Below, in pieces: positions 28,382 to 36,204 of a stretch of DNA of 64,000 nucleotides. The notes under the pieces are model-generated. The model saw nothing but the letters and a program-made list of their open reading frames with translations. It did not search any database and had not been told where the DNA came from. The stretch is taken from the NCBI GenBank assembly GCA_910577115.1, contig CAJTMC010000002.1:1-64000 (forward strand). Direction: 5' to 3'. Position 1 is the stretch's first letter, and the number at the start of each line of letters is the position of its first letter. Origin of the DNA: an uncultured Lachnospiraceae bacterium. Its GTDB lineage: Bacteria; Bacillota; Clostridia; Lachnospirales; Lachnospiraceae. A program made the position numbers and the translations under genes.

Positions 28382-28432
28382 GCGAATTTATGCCTCTGCA
28401 CAAATTTGCCGTATGAAATTAAAATTTCACAC
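28382..28432. repeat. Composite double palindrome between dctP and dctQ
   Basis: GCGAATTTATGC, loop CTCT, GCACAAATTTGC (28382-28409), then TATGAAATT / AATTTCACA (28412-28431). Second member of the family also seen at 21266 and 41893. Confidence 0.8.
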
Positions 28433-28442
28433 TATTTACCAT

Positions 28443-28478
28443 AAGAGCGCAAAGGAAAACCCAATGCGCTCTTTTTCA
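28443..28478. terminator. Hairpin after dctP
   Basis: AAGAGCGCA (28443-28451) / TGCGCTCTT (28465-28473). The T-run is good on the plus strand but short on the minus strand. It is therefore more likely a 3' stabiliser or partial attenuator for dctP than a full terminator. Confidence 0.55.
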
Positions 28479-28490
28479 CTATTCGAATGT

Positions 28491-29603
28491 TTATTTTGCC
28501 AAATCAAGGATTTGCTGATATAACTCTTCCTGCCCCTTTGTATTTTCCTCAATAACACTCTTTACAGCTTCCTGCCAAGGTGTAACATCGCTTACTTCCA
28601 CAACGTTTACGCCGTCTGCCTTTAACTGCTCTAACACTTCATTTTCCGCGTCCTCGGAAATCTGTCTGTTGTACTGTGATGCATACTCACCAGCCTCAAC
28701 GAGGATATTCTGCTGCTCTTGTGTCAGGGAATCCCAAGCTGCATCTGTGATGATAACCTGAATCGCGCCCAGTGTATGTCCGTCTAAAATCAGGTTCGGT
28801 GCAACCTCAGGGAACGCGTTTGACTTGTAGTTTGCAATCGGCTGCTCAGCACCGTCTACAACGCCTGTCTGTAATGCGGAATACAACTCGTTAAACGATA
28901 CAACCGTCGGATTTGCACCCAATGACTCAACCAACCCGTTCATAACAGGATCGTTTGACACACGAAGCTTCATGCCTGCCAAATCTTCCATTCCGGCGAT
29001 TTCCTTTGTTGTAAAGAAATGACGGAAGCCTTCCTCGCCGTAGAACAATCCTCTTACACCGCTGCCGTTTTCATGCGGCTCAAGCAAAAATTCCTCTGCC
29101 AAATCAGATGTCGCAAAAGACCAGAAGTGCTCGCGGCTTACAAATGTATACGGAAGGGAAAGGAGCATCGACTTCTCTCCGCCGTAGCTTGTCAGGGCAA
29201 ATGCAGAGATACGTGACATATGTATCGTACCGCCGCCGCCTAACATGGTGTCCAAAACGTCATTCTCGGAGCCAAGCACACCGCTTGCCTGAATATCTAT
29301 CTTGATGGTTCCGCCGGAAAGCTCTGTCACCTTGTCGGCAAATGCGGTCGCCGTCTGTCCTACAATCGTATCAAGCGGATTTACCTCCGCATATACAAGT
29401 GTTACCTCCGGCTCTGCCGCAGGTGTTGTCGTATCTGCCGGCGCCGCAGGTTCTGCCGTTGTTTCAGCAGGCGCTGCCGCTCCTGTGTCCGCTGCGGGCG
29501 TTCCTGTTCCCGTAGATGACGCGTTGGGTGACTGCAAACCGCAGGCTGTTACAGAAATTACCATCGTTAATGCAAGCATCATTGACAATATCTTCTTTTT
29601 CAT
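28491..29603 (-). CDS. dctP: TRAP transporter substrate-binding lipoprotein
   Basis: 370 aa. A lipoprotein signal (MKKKILSMMLALTMVISVTAC, Cys 21) is followed by an Ala/Thr/Pro-rich linker to about residue 65. The DctP fold follows: QASGVLGSENDVLDTMLGGG, LSLPYTFVSREHF, the substrate Arg in MEDLAGMKLRVSND, and QTGVVDGAEQPIANY. It captures a carboxylated sugar at the cell surface and delivers it to DctQM. It is first in the locus and carries the strongest RBS (AAAAGGAGG). Hexuronate specificity is inferred from uxuAB. Confidence 0.96.
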   Translation of the reverse strand: MKKKILSMMLALTMVISVTACGLQSPNASSTGTGTPAADTGAAAPAETTAEPAAPADTTTPAAEPEVTLVYAEVNPLDTIVGQTATAFADKVTELSGGTIKIDIQASGVLGSENDVLDTMLGGGGTIHMSRISAFALTSYGGEKSMLLSLPYTFVSREHFWSFATSDLAEEFLLEPHENGSGVRGLFYGEEGFRHFFTTKEIAGMEDLAGMKLRVSNDPVMNGLVESLGANPTVVSFNELYSALQTGVVDGAEQPIANYKSNAFPEVAPNLILDGHTLGAIQVIITDAAWDSLTQEQQNILVEAGEYASQYNRQISEDAENEVLEQLKADGVNVVEVSDVTPWQEAVKSVIEENTKGQEELYQQILDLAK

Positions 29604-29659
29604 AGTAAAAATCCTCCTTTTCTTTGGGTATTTGCTACCCTGTTTTTGTCTATATCCAA

Positions 29660-29725
29660 ATTATAAGGGGATTTTTGCACAAAAGATATCATATATTTTT
29701 AACATTTTTGGTAAAATCTTAACAT
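29660..29725 (-). promoter_or_regulatory. dctP promoter region with paired AraC-like half-sites
   Basis: The minus strand has TATAAT (29665-29660) without a recognisable -35. Further upstream are two direct TTAACAT half-sites read on the plus strand (29699-29705 and 29719-29725), spaced by 20 bp, about two helical turns. A missing -35 with upstream direct repeats is what an AraC-type activated promoter looks like, and the locus encodes such a regulator. Confidence 0.5.
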
Positions 29726-29735
29726 ATTCACACGC

Positions 29736-30494
29736 CTACTCCTCCAGCCGATACATAATCCATGCCATAACTGTCATGCCCGCCGTTTCGGTGCGCAGGA
29801 TTCGCTTTCCGAGCGTGACAGGCTTCATGCCCAGAGCAATCGCATCATTAATTTCGTTCTCCTCGAAGCCGCCTTCGGGACCTATGAAAATGGCAATTTG
29901 TTGTCCGCCTGACAAATGGTCGATGATGTTTCTTGTCCCTTCCATTCCTGACGAGCCGTCCAAAATGTTTTCCATTTCATAGGGTACAAGCTTTACGTCC
30001 ATGTCTTTTGCGTACTCTAATGCCTGACGAAATGTCATGACTTGCTTTATCTGCGGAATGACGGCTCGCTTGCTCTGCTTTGCGGCAGCTTCTGCGATTC
30101 CCTGCCATCGTGTGATTTTCGATTTTGCCTTTTTTTCGTCGAGCTTTACGACGCAGCGTTTCATGGCAACGGGAATGATTTCATAGACGCCGAGCTCTAC
30201 CATTTTTTGGATAATCAGCTCCATTTTATCGCCTTTGGGCAGTCCCTGAAAAAGGGATACCTTTGCGGGCAGCTCTACGCCGTCCTCCTTGATAAAGCGC
30301 AGCTTGCATATGACCTGTGATTCTGTGATTTGCTCTATTCCGCAGCGGTAATCTTTTCCGTCTGTTCCGTTGCTTACACTAATCTCATCACCGGTTTTCA
30401 GGCGGATTACATTTTTGATGTGATTCACGTCATCTCCTGTAATTATGACACTTGTGTCATTTATTTGATTTTGTTCTACAAAAAAGTGGTACAT
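29736..30494 (-). CDS. rsmE: 16S rRNA (uracil-1498-N3)-methyltransferase
   Basis: 252 aa from ATG 30494 (AAAGGAG, 7 nt). It begins MYHFFVE. The C-terminal SPOUT domain shows IFIGPEGGFEENEI and VTLGKRILRTETAGM, the knotted AdoMet site. It methylates U1498 of 16S rRNA. In many Firmicutes rsmE directly follows prmA after dnaJ. Here about 7 kb of accessory genes separates prmA from rsmE, on the same strand. Confidence 0.96.
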   Translation of the reverse strand: MYHFFVEQNQINDTSVIITGDDVNHIKNVIRLKTGDEISVSNGTDGKDYRCGIEQITESQVICKLRFIKEDGVELPAKVSLFQGLPKGDKMELIIQKMVELGVYEIIPVAMKRCVVKLDEKKAKSKITRWQGIAEAAAKQSKRAVIPQIKQVMTFRQALEYAKDMDVKLVPYEMENILDGSSGMEGTRNIIDHLSGGQQIAIFIGPEGGFEENEINDAIALGMKPVTLGKRILRTETAGMTVMAWIMYRLEE

Positions 30495-30540
30495 TTTGTG
30501 ACTCCTTTTCTCATTTTGGTTATTTTTTTGATACCATTTT

Positions 30541-30580
30541 AGAAAAAGCACTATCCAAAAGAATAATGCTTTTTCTTTTT
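30541..30580. terminator. Bidirectional terminator between rsmE and the toxin-antitoxin remnant
   Basis: AGAAAAAGCA (30541-30550) / TGCTTTTTCT (30567-30576) with a T-run. It separates the island from rsmE. Confidence 0.7.
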
Positions 30581-30614
30581 ATCCGTTATTAAAATCAAAA
30601 AACATCCCATGCCT

Positions 30615-30883
30615 TTATTCATTAAATAAATCGGAATGTGTCCCTGTCCTGTATAATTCTAAATACTCCCCATTTTGGCGGTATACCAACAGCCAATCCG
30701 ATGATATGTGGCATTCCCTGCTTTATAATTTCCTTTCAAATCATGGTCCTTGCTTTTGATGCCCAAAGGTTCCGGTATTTGCAGCTTATCAAGTATCTTT
30801 TCAAGCAAAGAAAAATTATAGCCTCTTTTCTGACAGGTCTTTAAATCTTTTTTCATCTTGCCTGAATACTTAATCTTTAACAT
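30615..30883 (-). pseudogene. Frameshifted YafQ/RelE-type toxin
   Basis: The first frame (from 30883) reads MLKIKYSGKMKKDLKTCQKRG...DHDLKGNYKAG, clearly YafQ-like, then stops early at 30659. Shifting frame just after GNYKAG gives ECHISSDWLLVYRQNGEY and RTGTHSDLFNE, ending at TAA 30615, the expected catalytic C-terminus. A single small indel therefore separates two halves of a normal toxin of about 90 aa. No slippery heptamer is evident, so I call it inactivated rather than programmed. The antitoxin gene lies 3 nt upstream. Confidence 0.85.
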
Positions 30884-30886
30884 CTA

Positions 30887-31099
30887 TTAATCCTCCAACA
30901 TCATTTGCAAAAAATCGTGTGCAGAACCTTCATATACTTCTCCTCCGCCGTTTTGCAGCTCTTCTATTGCCTCAACGGTTTCCTGATTAGGCTTTGCCTC
31001 TTCGCCATCTGTTATCCCTTGTAAGTAAGCTACAACATAACCGATTTTATAGTCGGGTACTGTGTCTAATAACTGATATACTTTTTCTCTGTCACTCAT
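30887..31099 (-). CDS. Antitoxin partner of the YafQ-like toxin
   Basis: 70 aa from ATG 31099 (AAGGAATTTGC before it); the longer upstream reading lacks support. The sequence MSDREKVYQLLDTVPDYKIGYVVAYLQGITD resembles a short helical dimerisation region of RelB/DinJ-like antitoxins found in Clostridia. The C-terminal tail (EVYEGSAHDFLQMM) would wrap the toxin. A TATAAT-like -10 is at 31130-31135. The partner toxin is frameshifted, so the antitoxin may now be an orphan. Confidence 0.75.
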   Translation of the reverse strand: MSDREKVYQLLDTVPDYKIGYVVAYLQGITDGEEAKPNQETVEAIEELQNGGGEVYEGSAHDFLQMMLED

Positions 31100-31204
31100 G
31101 CAAATTCCTTCTTTCTGATTGATGTTTGTATTATATGCATTTCTTATTATTTTTTCATGTATCATTCAAATCAGTAATCTTGTTTCGCTTTCATTTTACA
31201 AAAA

Positions 31205-31783
31205 TTATGTACTTAATGCAATCAAAATCGTTTCTACTTCTTCGCTCATTACTTTTTCCTTACTGAAATCTGTTTTTTCTAACAAAATTTGTTCCGGCGC
31301 AAAATAATGGTATGGAAATACCTCAATCGGATATGGTTCCTGACTGTCGCTCATAGTATGATATTTTTCTCTGATTGCGAGCATTTCTTTTAACAGCGCT
31401 TCGCAGTCATAGTCTATCATAATAAAATCACGATATCTGTCCATGATATAATGCGCCCGTTTTTCGGCGCAAAGCGCGAAAGCCTCCATGCCCCACTGTT
31501 CCAACTGTTGTGCGCAATTCGTGTCGTGAAATGCTAATGCCAATAATTTCTGATTCAGCAGCGCAAGACATGTAGAAATCTGCACGCTTCTGTTCCATGC
31601 GGGAAGCAGATAGCTCTCTCGTGTGTTATGAATAACTTCCCAGTGCAGAAGGTATGCCTCGTATAGATTCAATTTTTGTTTTTTGAATCCGTCTGCTATA
31701 TATGAAGTAATCCTTTGCGCCTTTACTGCGGGATTACTTGTTTCATTTATTGTCTGAATGATATTTTGTAAATGATTATCCAT
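31205..31783 (-). CDS. Hypothetical protein
   Basis: 192 aa from ATG 31783 (GGAG with a 5-nt gap). Mostly helical, without signal peptide or membrane segment. The central part YEAYLLHWEVIHNTRESYLLPAWNRS has conserved-looking aromatic and acidic residues, but I do not recognise the family. The gene lies 27 bp downstream of the NUDIX gene and probably shares its transcript. Coding character is supported by the RBS and by continuity of the island operon. Confidence 0.7.
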   Translation of the reverse strand: MDNHLQNIIQTINETSNPAVKAQRITSYIADGFKKQKLNLYEAYLLHWEVIHNTRESYLLPAWNRSVQISTCLALLNQKLLALAFHDTNCAQQLEQWGMEAFALCAEKRAHYIMDRYRDFIMIDYDCEALLKEMLAIREKYHTMSDSQEPYPIEVFPYHYFAPEQILLEKTDFSKEKVMSEEVETILIALST

Positions 31784-31809
31784 TGTCACTCCAATCATTA
31801 CTGTTTGTC

Positions 31810-32355
31810 TTACCGCAATCCAACTGTATTCTTCTTAATTATTGTGGTTTCAGATTGCTTATCATCGTGGCTTTCTATTATCTTTTTAACCAATTGCCAG
31901 CCGATGCTTCCCTCGCGCAATAAGCTTAATGCATCCTCAAATTTTACCCACTCAGCAGAATCTACTTCTTCGGATATTTTAAAGTCAGCCTTTTTTACAT
32001 TAGCCTTATATCCTAACATAAGCATTTCTTTCTTTTTGTACGGATAACTTTTTATAAATTTCACCTCGTCTGCATCTAAACCTATTTCTTCTTTAATTTC
32101 ACGTATAACGGCTTCTTCGGCGGATTCCCCGATTTTCATAATTCCAGCTACACATACATATTTCACCGTCGAAACATAATTTTGCCTTAACAACGCAATC
32201 TCGTTTTGTTCATTTACAACAGCCGCAATAATACTTGTTGTAAACATATCCCATAACGGTATGTTACATTTTTCACAAAAAGGAATTGCCCCTTCATCTC
32301 CAATTTCTTTTTTCACTAATTTATTTCCACAATGCGGACAGTATTTAAAATGCAT
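31810..32355 (-). CDS. NUDIX hydrolase with N-terminal zinc ribbon
   Basis: 181 aa. Two CxxC knuckles (CPHCGN, CEKC; residues 6-32) precede a NUDIX domain with the box GIMKIGESAEEAVIREIKEEIGL, which matches GX5EX7REUXEEXGU. The layout resembles NudC-type NADH pyrophosphatases and related ADP-ribose hydrolases. NudC removes NAD caps from RNA; whether this protein does so is unknown. In the island it lies near an RNA-repair-like pair, so RNA-end chemistry is possible but inferred. Confidence 0.9.
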   Translation of the reverse strand: MHFKYCPHCGNKLVKKEIGDEGAIPFCEKCNIPLWDMFTTSIIAAVVNEQNEIALLRQNYVSTVKYVCVAGIMKIGESAEEAVIREIKEEIGLDADEVKFIKSYPYKKKEMLMLGYKANVKKADFKISEEVDSAEWVKFEDALSLLREGSIGWQLVKKIIESHDDKQSETTIIKKNTVGLR

Positions 32356-32404
32356 TTTGTTATCCTTCCCTTTTTATTTTTCGATATGTATCGTTTATTT
32401 CCTT

Positions 32405-32935
32405 TTAACGCCCTGCGTCTTCCTTTACCAAAGCATACATCTTCATATCCAACGCCTGACCATTTTTGACGGCGTTCTTTCTAAGAAGTCCTTCCAGTTG
32501 AAATCCCGCTTTTTCGAGCACGTGGCAGGACGCGGTATTGTTGTAAAACGGCTCCGCAAAGATTCTGATAATATCTGTGTGCTCAAAGATATACTGGCAT
32601 GTCTGCTTTACTGCGCTTGTCATAATTCCTTTGCCCCAGTACGGTTCACCGATGTAGTAACCCATTTCCGCCGTCCGGAAATGAATATTCTCACACCGAA
32701 AAACGCCGATGCTGCCAACCACTTTCTCATCAAGCGTAATTGCGAAAGCATATGTATTTTCCGGCTTCGCCGAAAGCATTGTCGCGATATAGTCCTCCGC
32801 GTCTTTTACTGTATAGGGATACGGCAAACCGTCGCGCAGATTATCCATAATCTTTTTATTGTTTAGCAGTTCTGCCAAATTGGAGGCATCTATCATATTC
32901 CACTTTCTAATCTGAACATTTAATCCTATTTTCAT
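32405..32935 (-). CDS. GNAT-family acetyltransferase (RimJ/RimL-like)
   Basis: 176 aa from ATG 32935, which overlaps the TGA of the upstream gene (ATGA). A start at 32950 would lack a good RBS. The GNAT core shows VVGSIGVFRCENIHFRTAEMGYYIGEPYWGKGIMTSAV (acetyl-CoA loop near GKGIM) and a C-terminal FYNNTASCHVLEKAGF. It probably acetylates a protein or small molecule. The strict overlap with the TOPRIM-like gene says it is translated with the ATPase-TOPRIM pair and may be part of that system. Confidence 0.92.
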   Translation of the reverse strand: MKIGLNVQIRKWNMIDASNLAELLNNKKIMDNLRDGLPYPYTVKDAEDYIATMLSAKPENTYAFAITLDEKVVGSIGVFRCENIHFRTAEMGYYIGEPYWGKGIMTSAVKQTCQYIFEHTDIIRIFAEPFYNNTASCHVLEKAGFQLEGLLRKNAVKNGQALDMKMYALVKEDAGR

Positions 32936-33459
32936 CTCAGTAAATCCCATATTGTCATCTCATCCCCTCGAATTTTTGAAATTCTTCGATATTCATGCAA
33001 AGCATTAACCAAAACCTGCATATCCGAAAAATATGCTTTAACAAATTCATAACTTTTAATTTTTTTATACTTTAACTCTGATTTGCAGTAACTGCTAGGC
33101 TTTAATTTGGGATCCTTTCTTGCTTTCTTTTCATAATCCGCGTACTTCCTCTCATTACATATAATCAGCTTTTCAATTTCCGGAGCAGTAATCACATTCT
33201 TGACATCAACCTTTTGCGCATATGCTTTGCCCAAATTGAACTTCTCACTGCGAGAGTCATGAATCCAATAAATCGTAATTTTTTCCGAAAACCCTTTTCT
33301 TAAATATCGTTCCTCAAACTCCTTACCGCTTCTGCACCTTAATACTTCTTCTTCAATCAAATCTGCCCTGCTAAAAATCAATTTATGATTATCAAGCAAC
33401 AGATCTAATATTGCTCTTTCGGCACCGCCCTCACAAATACAAGCTATATATTTTTTCAT
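32932..33459 (-). CDS. Small TOPRIM/RloB-like protein paired with an ATPase
   Basis: 175 aa. It begins KKYIACICEGGAERAILDLLL, the Glu-centred nucleotide/metal motif of TOPRIM or RloB-like proteins, then IYWIHDSRSEKFN and a Lys-rich middle. The upstream gene (14-bp gap) encodes an SMC/OLD-type ATPase. ATPase plus small TOPRIM partner is the layout of PARIS, RloAB and AbiL-type antiphage systems. Which of these, if any, it matches cannot be told by eye; the DxD half of the TOPRIM motif is not clear. Confidence 0.7.
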   Translation of the reverse strand: MKKYIACICEGGAERAILDLLLDNHKLIFSRADLIEEEVLRCRSGKEFEERYLRKGFSEKITIYWIHDSRSEKFNLGKAYAQKVDVKNVITAPEIEKLIICNERKYADYEKKARKDPKLKPSSYCKSELKYKKIKSYEFVKAYFSDMQVLVNALHEYRRISKIRGDEMTIWDLLR

Positions 33460-33473
33460 ACCAAAAGCCCTCC

Positions 33474-34631
33474 CTACTTTATGCGAATCAGGACTTTCTT
33501 CAATGCCATATACGCCTCATACGACGGCACAGTACCACCTAAATAGTCGCTATCATATACCTCACTCTTTTTCATATCATTTCTTTTTAAAGCATTCGCC
33601 AAATTCTCTGCAATAATACCCTCTCTGTTTCTAACAATATAAATGCTGTCATTTCGGTCAAACTCGTTTAATAATTCTGAATAATGCGTTGAAAACAGAA
33701 GCGTTGCATGATTTTTATTGACTTTCGCATCCATAAACAAACGAATCAAAGTAGCTACAATTTCTCTGTTAAAATGGTTTTCTATTTCATCAATGAGCAG
33801 GTATCCTCCCTCATTGAATGCAAATACTGCACTCATAAACACACTTAATCCTTTTATTGTCCCTGATGAAAGATATGTTTCAAGTGTTTGTATATTATTA
33901 ATAGCAATTTCTTCTTTTCCGTAAAATTTCAATCGAATATCAACTTCTTTCTCATGTCTGCTGCACTCAAGATATTCTATACTTGAATCCAAAAAAGTCA
34001 AAAGCTCTTTCGGAAATTTCCCCAAAACACTGAGCATATTATGATCCGTCCATACTAACATATCACGAACCAAATATCCGCTATTATTCTTTTTATTAAT
34101 AGCAACCATAATGCTGATATCTTCCATCAAATACTGCTCATCTTGATTTCTTTTTTCTTTTAAGTCCGTTTCCTGAAAATCAAACATACTTTTTTTTGTT
34201 TTTACTTTACAAATTTCTTTCGACCATAAATTTTCATCGGTAATGACAAGTTTTTCACTTTCATCTATATCATTTACTTTTTTTTCGATACAAGTTTCCA
34301 GTTTATGAATAAAATCCTTATTGTAAAAATACGCAGTAATAATCACTTTCTGATTCTTTTCTAAATCATTCAGAACTTCTTTTGAAGGGATATTATTGAT
34401 AGACTCATTATTCAACATTTTCATAGCAAAAGAGAGCGCTTTCAATATTGTTGTTTTTCCGGAAGCATTAATACCTACAAATGAAATAACTTGATTCACA
34501 TATATTGTTGAAAACACATTACAAAGCCGCTCTTTGTCTTCATCATCAACTCTTTGCCTTGCCACAAAATCTATATCTAATATATCCTTAAAATGTGGCA
34601 AACCTTCCATTGTTATTTTTAAAAGCTTCAT
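33474..34631 (-). CDS. SMC/OLD-type AAA ATPase of an abortive-infection-like pair
   Basis: 385 aa. Walker A FVGINASGKTT (about 51-61), ABC-like signature LSSGTIKGL (about 254-262), Walker B YLLIDEIEN (277-285) and H-loop LLFSTHYSEL (311-320). These are the features of AAA_15/AAA_21 ATPases that act as sensors in two-gene defence systems. RBS AAAAGGAG, 6 nt. First gene of an operon continuing with the TOPRIM-like and GNAT genes, and driven by a near-perfect promoter at 34675-34703. Lower GC than the neighbouring housekeeping genes suggests transfer. Confidence 0.9.
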   Translation of the reverse strand: MKLLKITMEGLPHFKDILDIDFVARQRVDDEDKERLCNVFSTIYVNQVISFVGINASGKTTILKALSFAMKMLNNESINNIPSKEVLNDLEKNQKVIITAYFYNKDFIHKLETCIEKKVNDIDESEKLVITDENLWSKEICKVKTKKSMFDFQETDLKEKRNQDEQYLMEDISIMVAINKKNNSGYLVRDMLVWTDHNMLSVLGKFPKELLTFLDSSIEYLECSRHEKEVDIRLKFYGKEEIAINNIQTLETYLSSGTIKGLSVFMSAVFAFNEGGYLLIDEIENHFNREIVATLIRLFMDAKVNKNHATLLFSTHYSELLNEFDRNDSIYIVRNREGIIAENLANALKRNDMKKSEVYDSDYLGGTVPSYEAYMALKKVLIRIK

Positions 34632-34674
34632 TTTACTCTCCTTTTATTTTCGCATTTTACGTTTTTATTTTTAT

Positions 34675-34703
34675 ATTATACCCATAAAAAAGGCAAATAT
34701 CAA
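34675..34703 (-). promoter_or_regulatory. Near-consensus promoter of the ATPase operon
   Basis: TTGATA (34703-34698), 17-bp spacer, TATAAT (34680-34675) on the minus strand. The ATG is about 45 bp downstream. Confidence 0.85.
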
Positions 34704-34770
34704 TATTTAATTACATCAAATTTGTTTTTATATTTTATCACAATAATAATAAATATAGTTTCAAGCAACT

Positions 34771-34806
34771 AATGCGTAAGAAATCACATCAGATTCCTTA
34801 CGCATT
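34771..34806. other. Hairpin downstream of the Thg1-like gene
   Basis: AATGCGTAAG (34771-34780) and CTTACGCATT (34797-34806) form a long stem with an inner imperfect extension but no clear T-run. It sits right after the stop of the Thg1-like gene and may be a weak terminator or 3' stabiliser. The 34632-34814 gap otherwise holds only the ATPase promoter. Confidence 0.5.
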
Positions 34807-34814
34807 ACATAAAT

Positions 34815-35576
34815 TTACTCCGTATCCGCAAACGCCGCAACCCATTCCCCATATTCTCTGCCAAGTGTCAGTTCATAATCTACCGTAAGCTCCCGCCGCG
34901 TTGTCTGCACCGTTTCTTTTTTCACAGGATTATATCCTTCCTTGATACTGTCTTGAAAGTAAACACCGCTACCGCGTTTCTGCCAGTTCGGAAGTTCATT
35001 GTAGTTGATTCCTTTTTGAAACAGCAGTTCGTTTTTAAAGGCTACGGATTTTCCTTCCAGCATTTCTGTTGCCTGCCCCTGTCCAATGCCCTCTTTTCTT
35101 AACGCCCAATAGCAGTGCGCATTGAGTGAATTTCTGTGCGCATCTTCCTGCCGCCATATAAAGTAATCGGCTACCCGCTCAATATTGGGCAGCGGAATCA
35201 CGCGACAGTCAAATGTTGCAGCCTGTCCTAATTTCAGTGAAAATACAGCGCTTGCTTCCCCTGCAAGGGTGGAATTGATTTTTCGTACTTTTCTGCCAAA
35301 GGTATTGTCCTTCGCATGGAACAAAAGTGAAATCTCATCGCTCTGCGTAAATCCGTAGACAATCCGAAAACCGCACCCCATAAGGTACTTCACCGTTTCA
35401 ACCATATAATCCCGAAACCGCACATCAAAAGGCGCTTCAAATTGGCAGATTTCCTTTGTCAGCTTTGTAAACGACCTGCCGTCAAGCCTCGCTGCAAGAT
35501 ACATATCAGGCAGTATGTACTGGTCAAGCGACTCCTCATAAATGCGCATCTGCCTGTCAAAGTCATCAAATTTCAT
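34815..35576 (-). CDS. Thg1-like protein (tRNA(His) guanylyltransferase family, 3'-5' polymerase)
   Basis: 253 aa. The catalytic core is clear: ARLDGRSFTKLTK (about 28-40, first metal Asp), then YGFTQSDEISLLF (second acidic pair) and GRKVRKINSTLAG. Thg1 adds G-1 to tRNA(His) in eukaryotes. Bacterial Thg1-like proteins instead repair truncated 5' tRNA ends by templated 3'-5' addition. Bacterial tRNA(His) encodes G-1, so a repair role is more likely here. The upstream neighbour is a polynucleotide-kinase-like protein, which fits end healing before 5' extension. Confidence 0.92.
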   Translation of the reverse strand: MKFDDFDRQMRIYEESLDQYILPDMYLAARLDGRSFTKLTKEICQFEAPFDVRFRDYMVETVKYLMGCGFRIVYGFTQSDEISLLFHAKDNTFGRKVRKINSTLAGEASAVFSLKLGQAATFDCRVIPLPNIERVADYFIWRQEDAHRNSLNAHCYWALRKEGIGQGQATEMLEGKSVAFKNELLFQKGINYNELPNWQKRGSGVYFQDSIKEGYNPVKKETVQTTRRELTVDYELTLGREYGEWVAAFADTE

Positions 35577-35660
35577 CTTGATCTTCCCACTCCTTTCTCA
35601 ATCCGCAAATGGATGCCCAAACACCAATTTGCCGTTTGATAGTTTCAATAAACATTTTTT

Positions 35661-36107
35661 CTACTCTTTCCAGCCTTCTACAAGCATCTTCCCATTCTCC
35701 ATATGCACAAAGTACAATTCATCAAAGCCTTCCGCATAACTTGGCAGCTCCAATTTATTGGAAGTCGCCGCAATCGCGGTTCTTGGAACCTTTGCCTTTC
35801 CCTCTCTTTTTTCGTTCCGTTCCACACAATCATTGATGCGCGATTGAAAAAAGTATCCCGTAATGCGATATCCGTTTTCCTTTGCCTTACGGATATAACC
35901 TTCCCGATCCGCCACCGTCGGATTCGTATTGTCAATAACCATACTTTTCCCCAAAGAAAAAGCCTCCTCTATCGCAATCCGCTCTTTGTTTCGGGTGTGA
36001 AGAATATCCAGACTGACATACTCATACTGCGCAAACTGCTTATGGTAAAACGTCGTCTTTCCGCTCGCCTGTATCCCTATAAAGATAATCATTTCCTTAT
36101 TGTTCAT
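35661..36107 (-). CDS. Polynucleotide-kinase-like P-loop protein
   Basis: 148 aa from ATG 36107; a GTG 12 nt upstream is in frame but lacks an RBS. Walker A GIQASGKTTF is near the N-terminus, then VSLDILHTRNKER, VIDNTNPTVADR and the Arg-rich lid RINDCVERNEKREGKAKVP. These are the marks of the T4 Pnkp/AAA_33 kinase fold, which phosphorylates 5'-OH polynucleotide ends. It lies 84 bp upstream of the Thg1-like gene on the same strand. Together they could turn a cleaved 5'-OH RNA into a substrate for 3'-5' rebuilding (inference). No ligase or phosphatase domain is attached. Confidence 0.85.
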   Translation of the reverse strand: MNNKEMIIFIGIQASGKTTFYHKQFAQYEYVSLDILHTRNKERIAIEEAFSLGKSMVIDNTNPTVADREGYIRKAKENGYRITGYFFQSRINDCVERNEKREGKAKVPRTAIAATSNKLELPSYAEGFDELYFVHMENGKMLVEGWKE

Positions 36108-36204
36108 ATTTCCTGCCACCTACTCGCCACTGCTATCCAATCTTATTGACTAATTCAAGCTGCACACGCCAACATTATCAAAACCGGAGATGTTGAATAT
36201 CCCG

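Noticed and set aside
30615..30883. Programmed frameshifting in the YafQ-like toxin
   Set aside because: No slippery heptamer or downstream structure is evident at the break; simple indel inactivation is the plainer reading.
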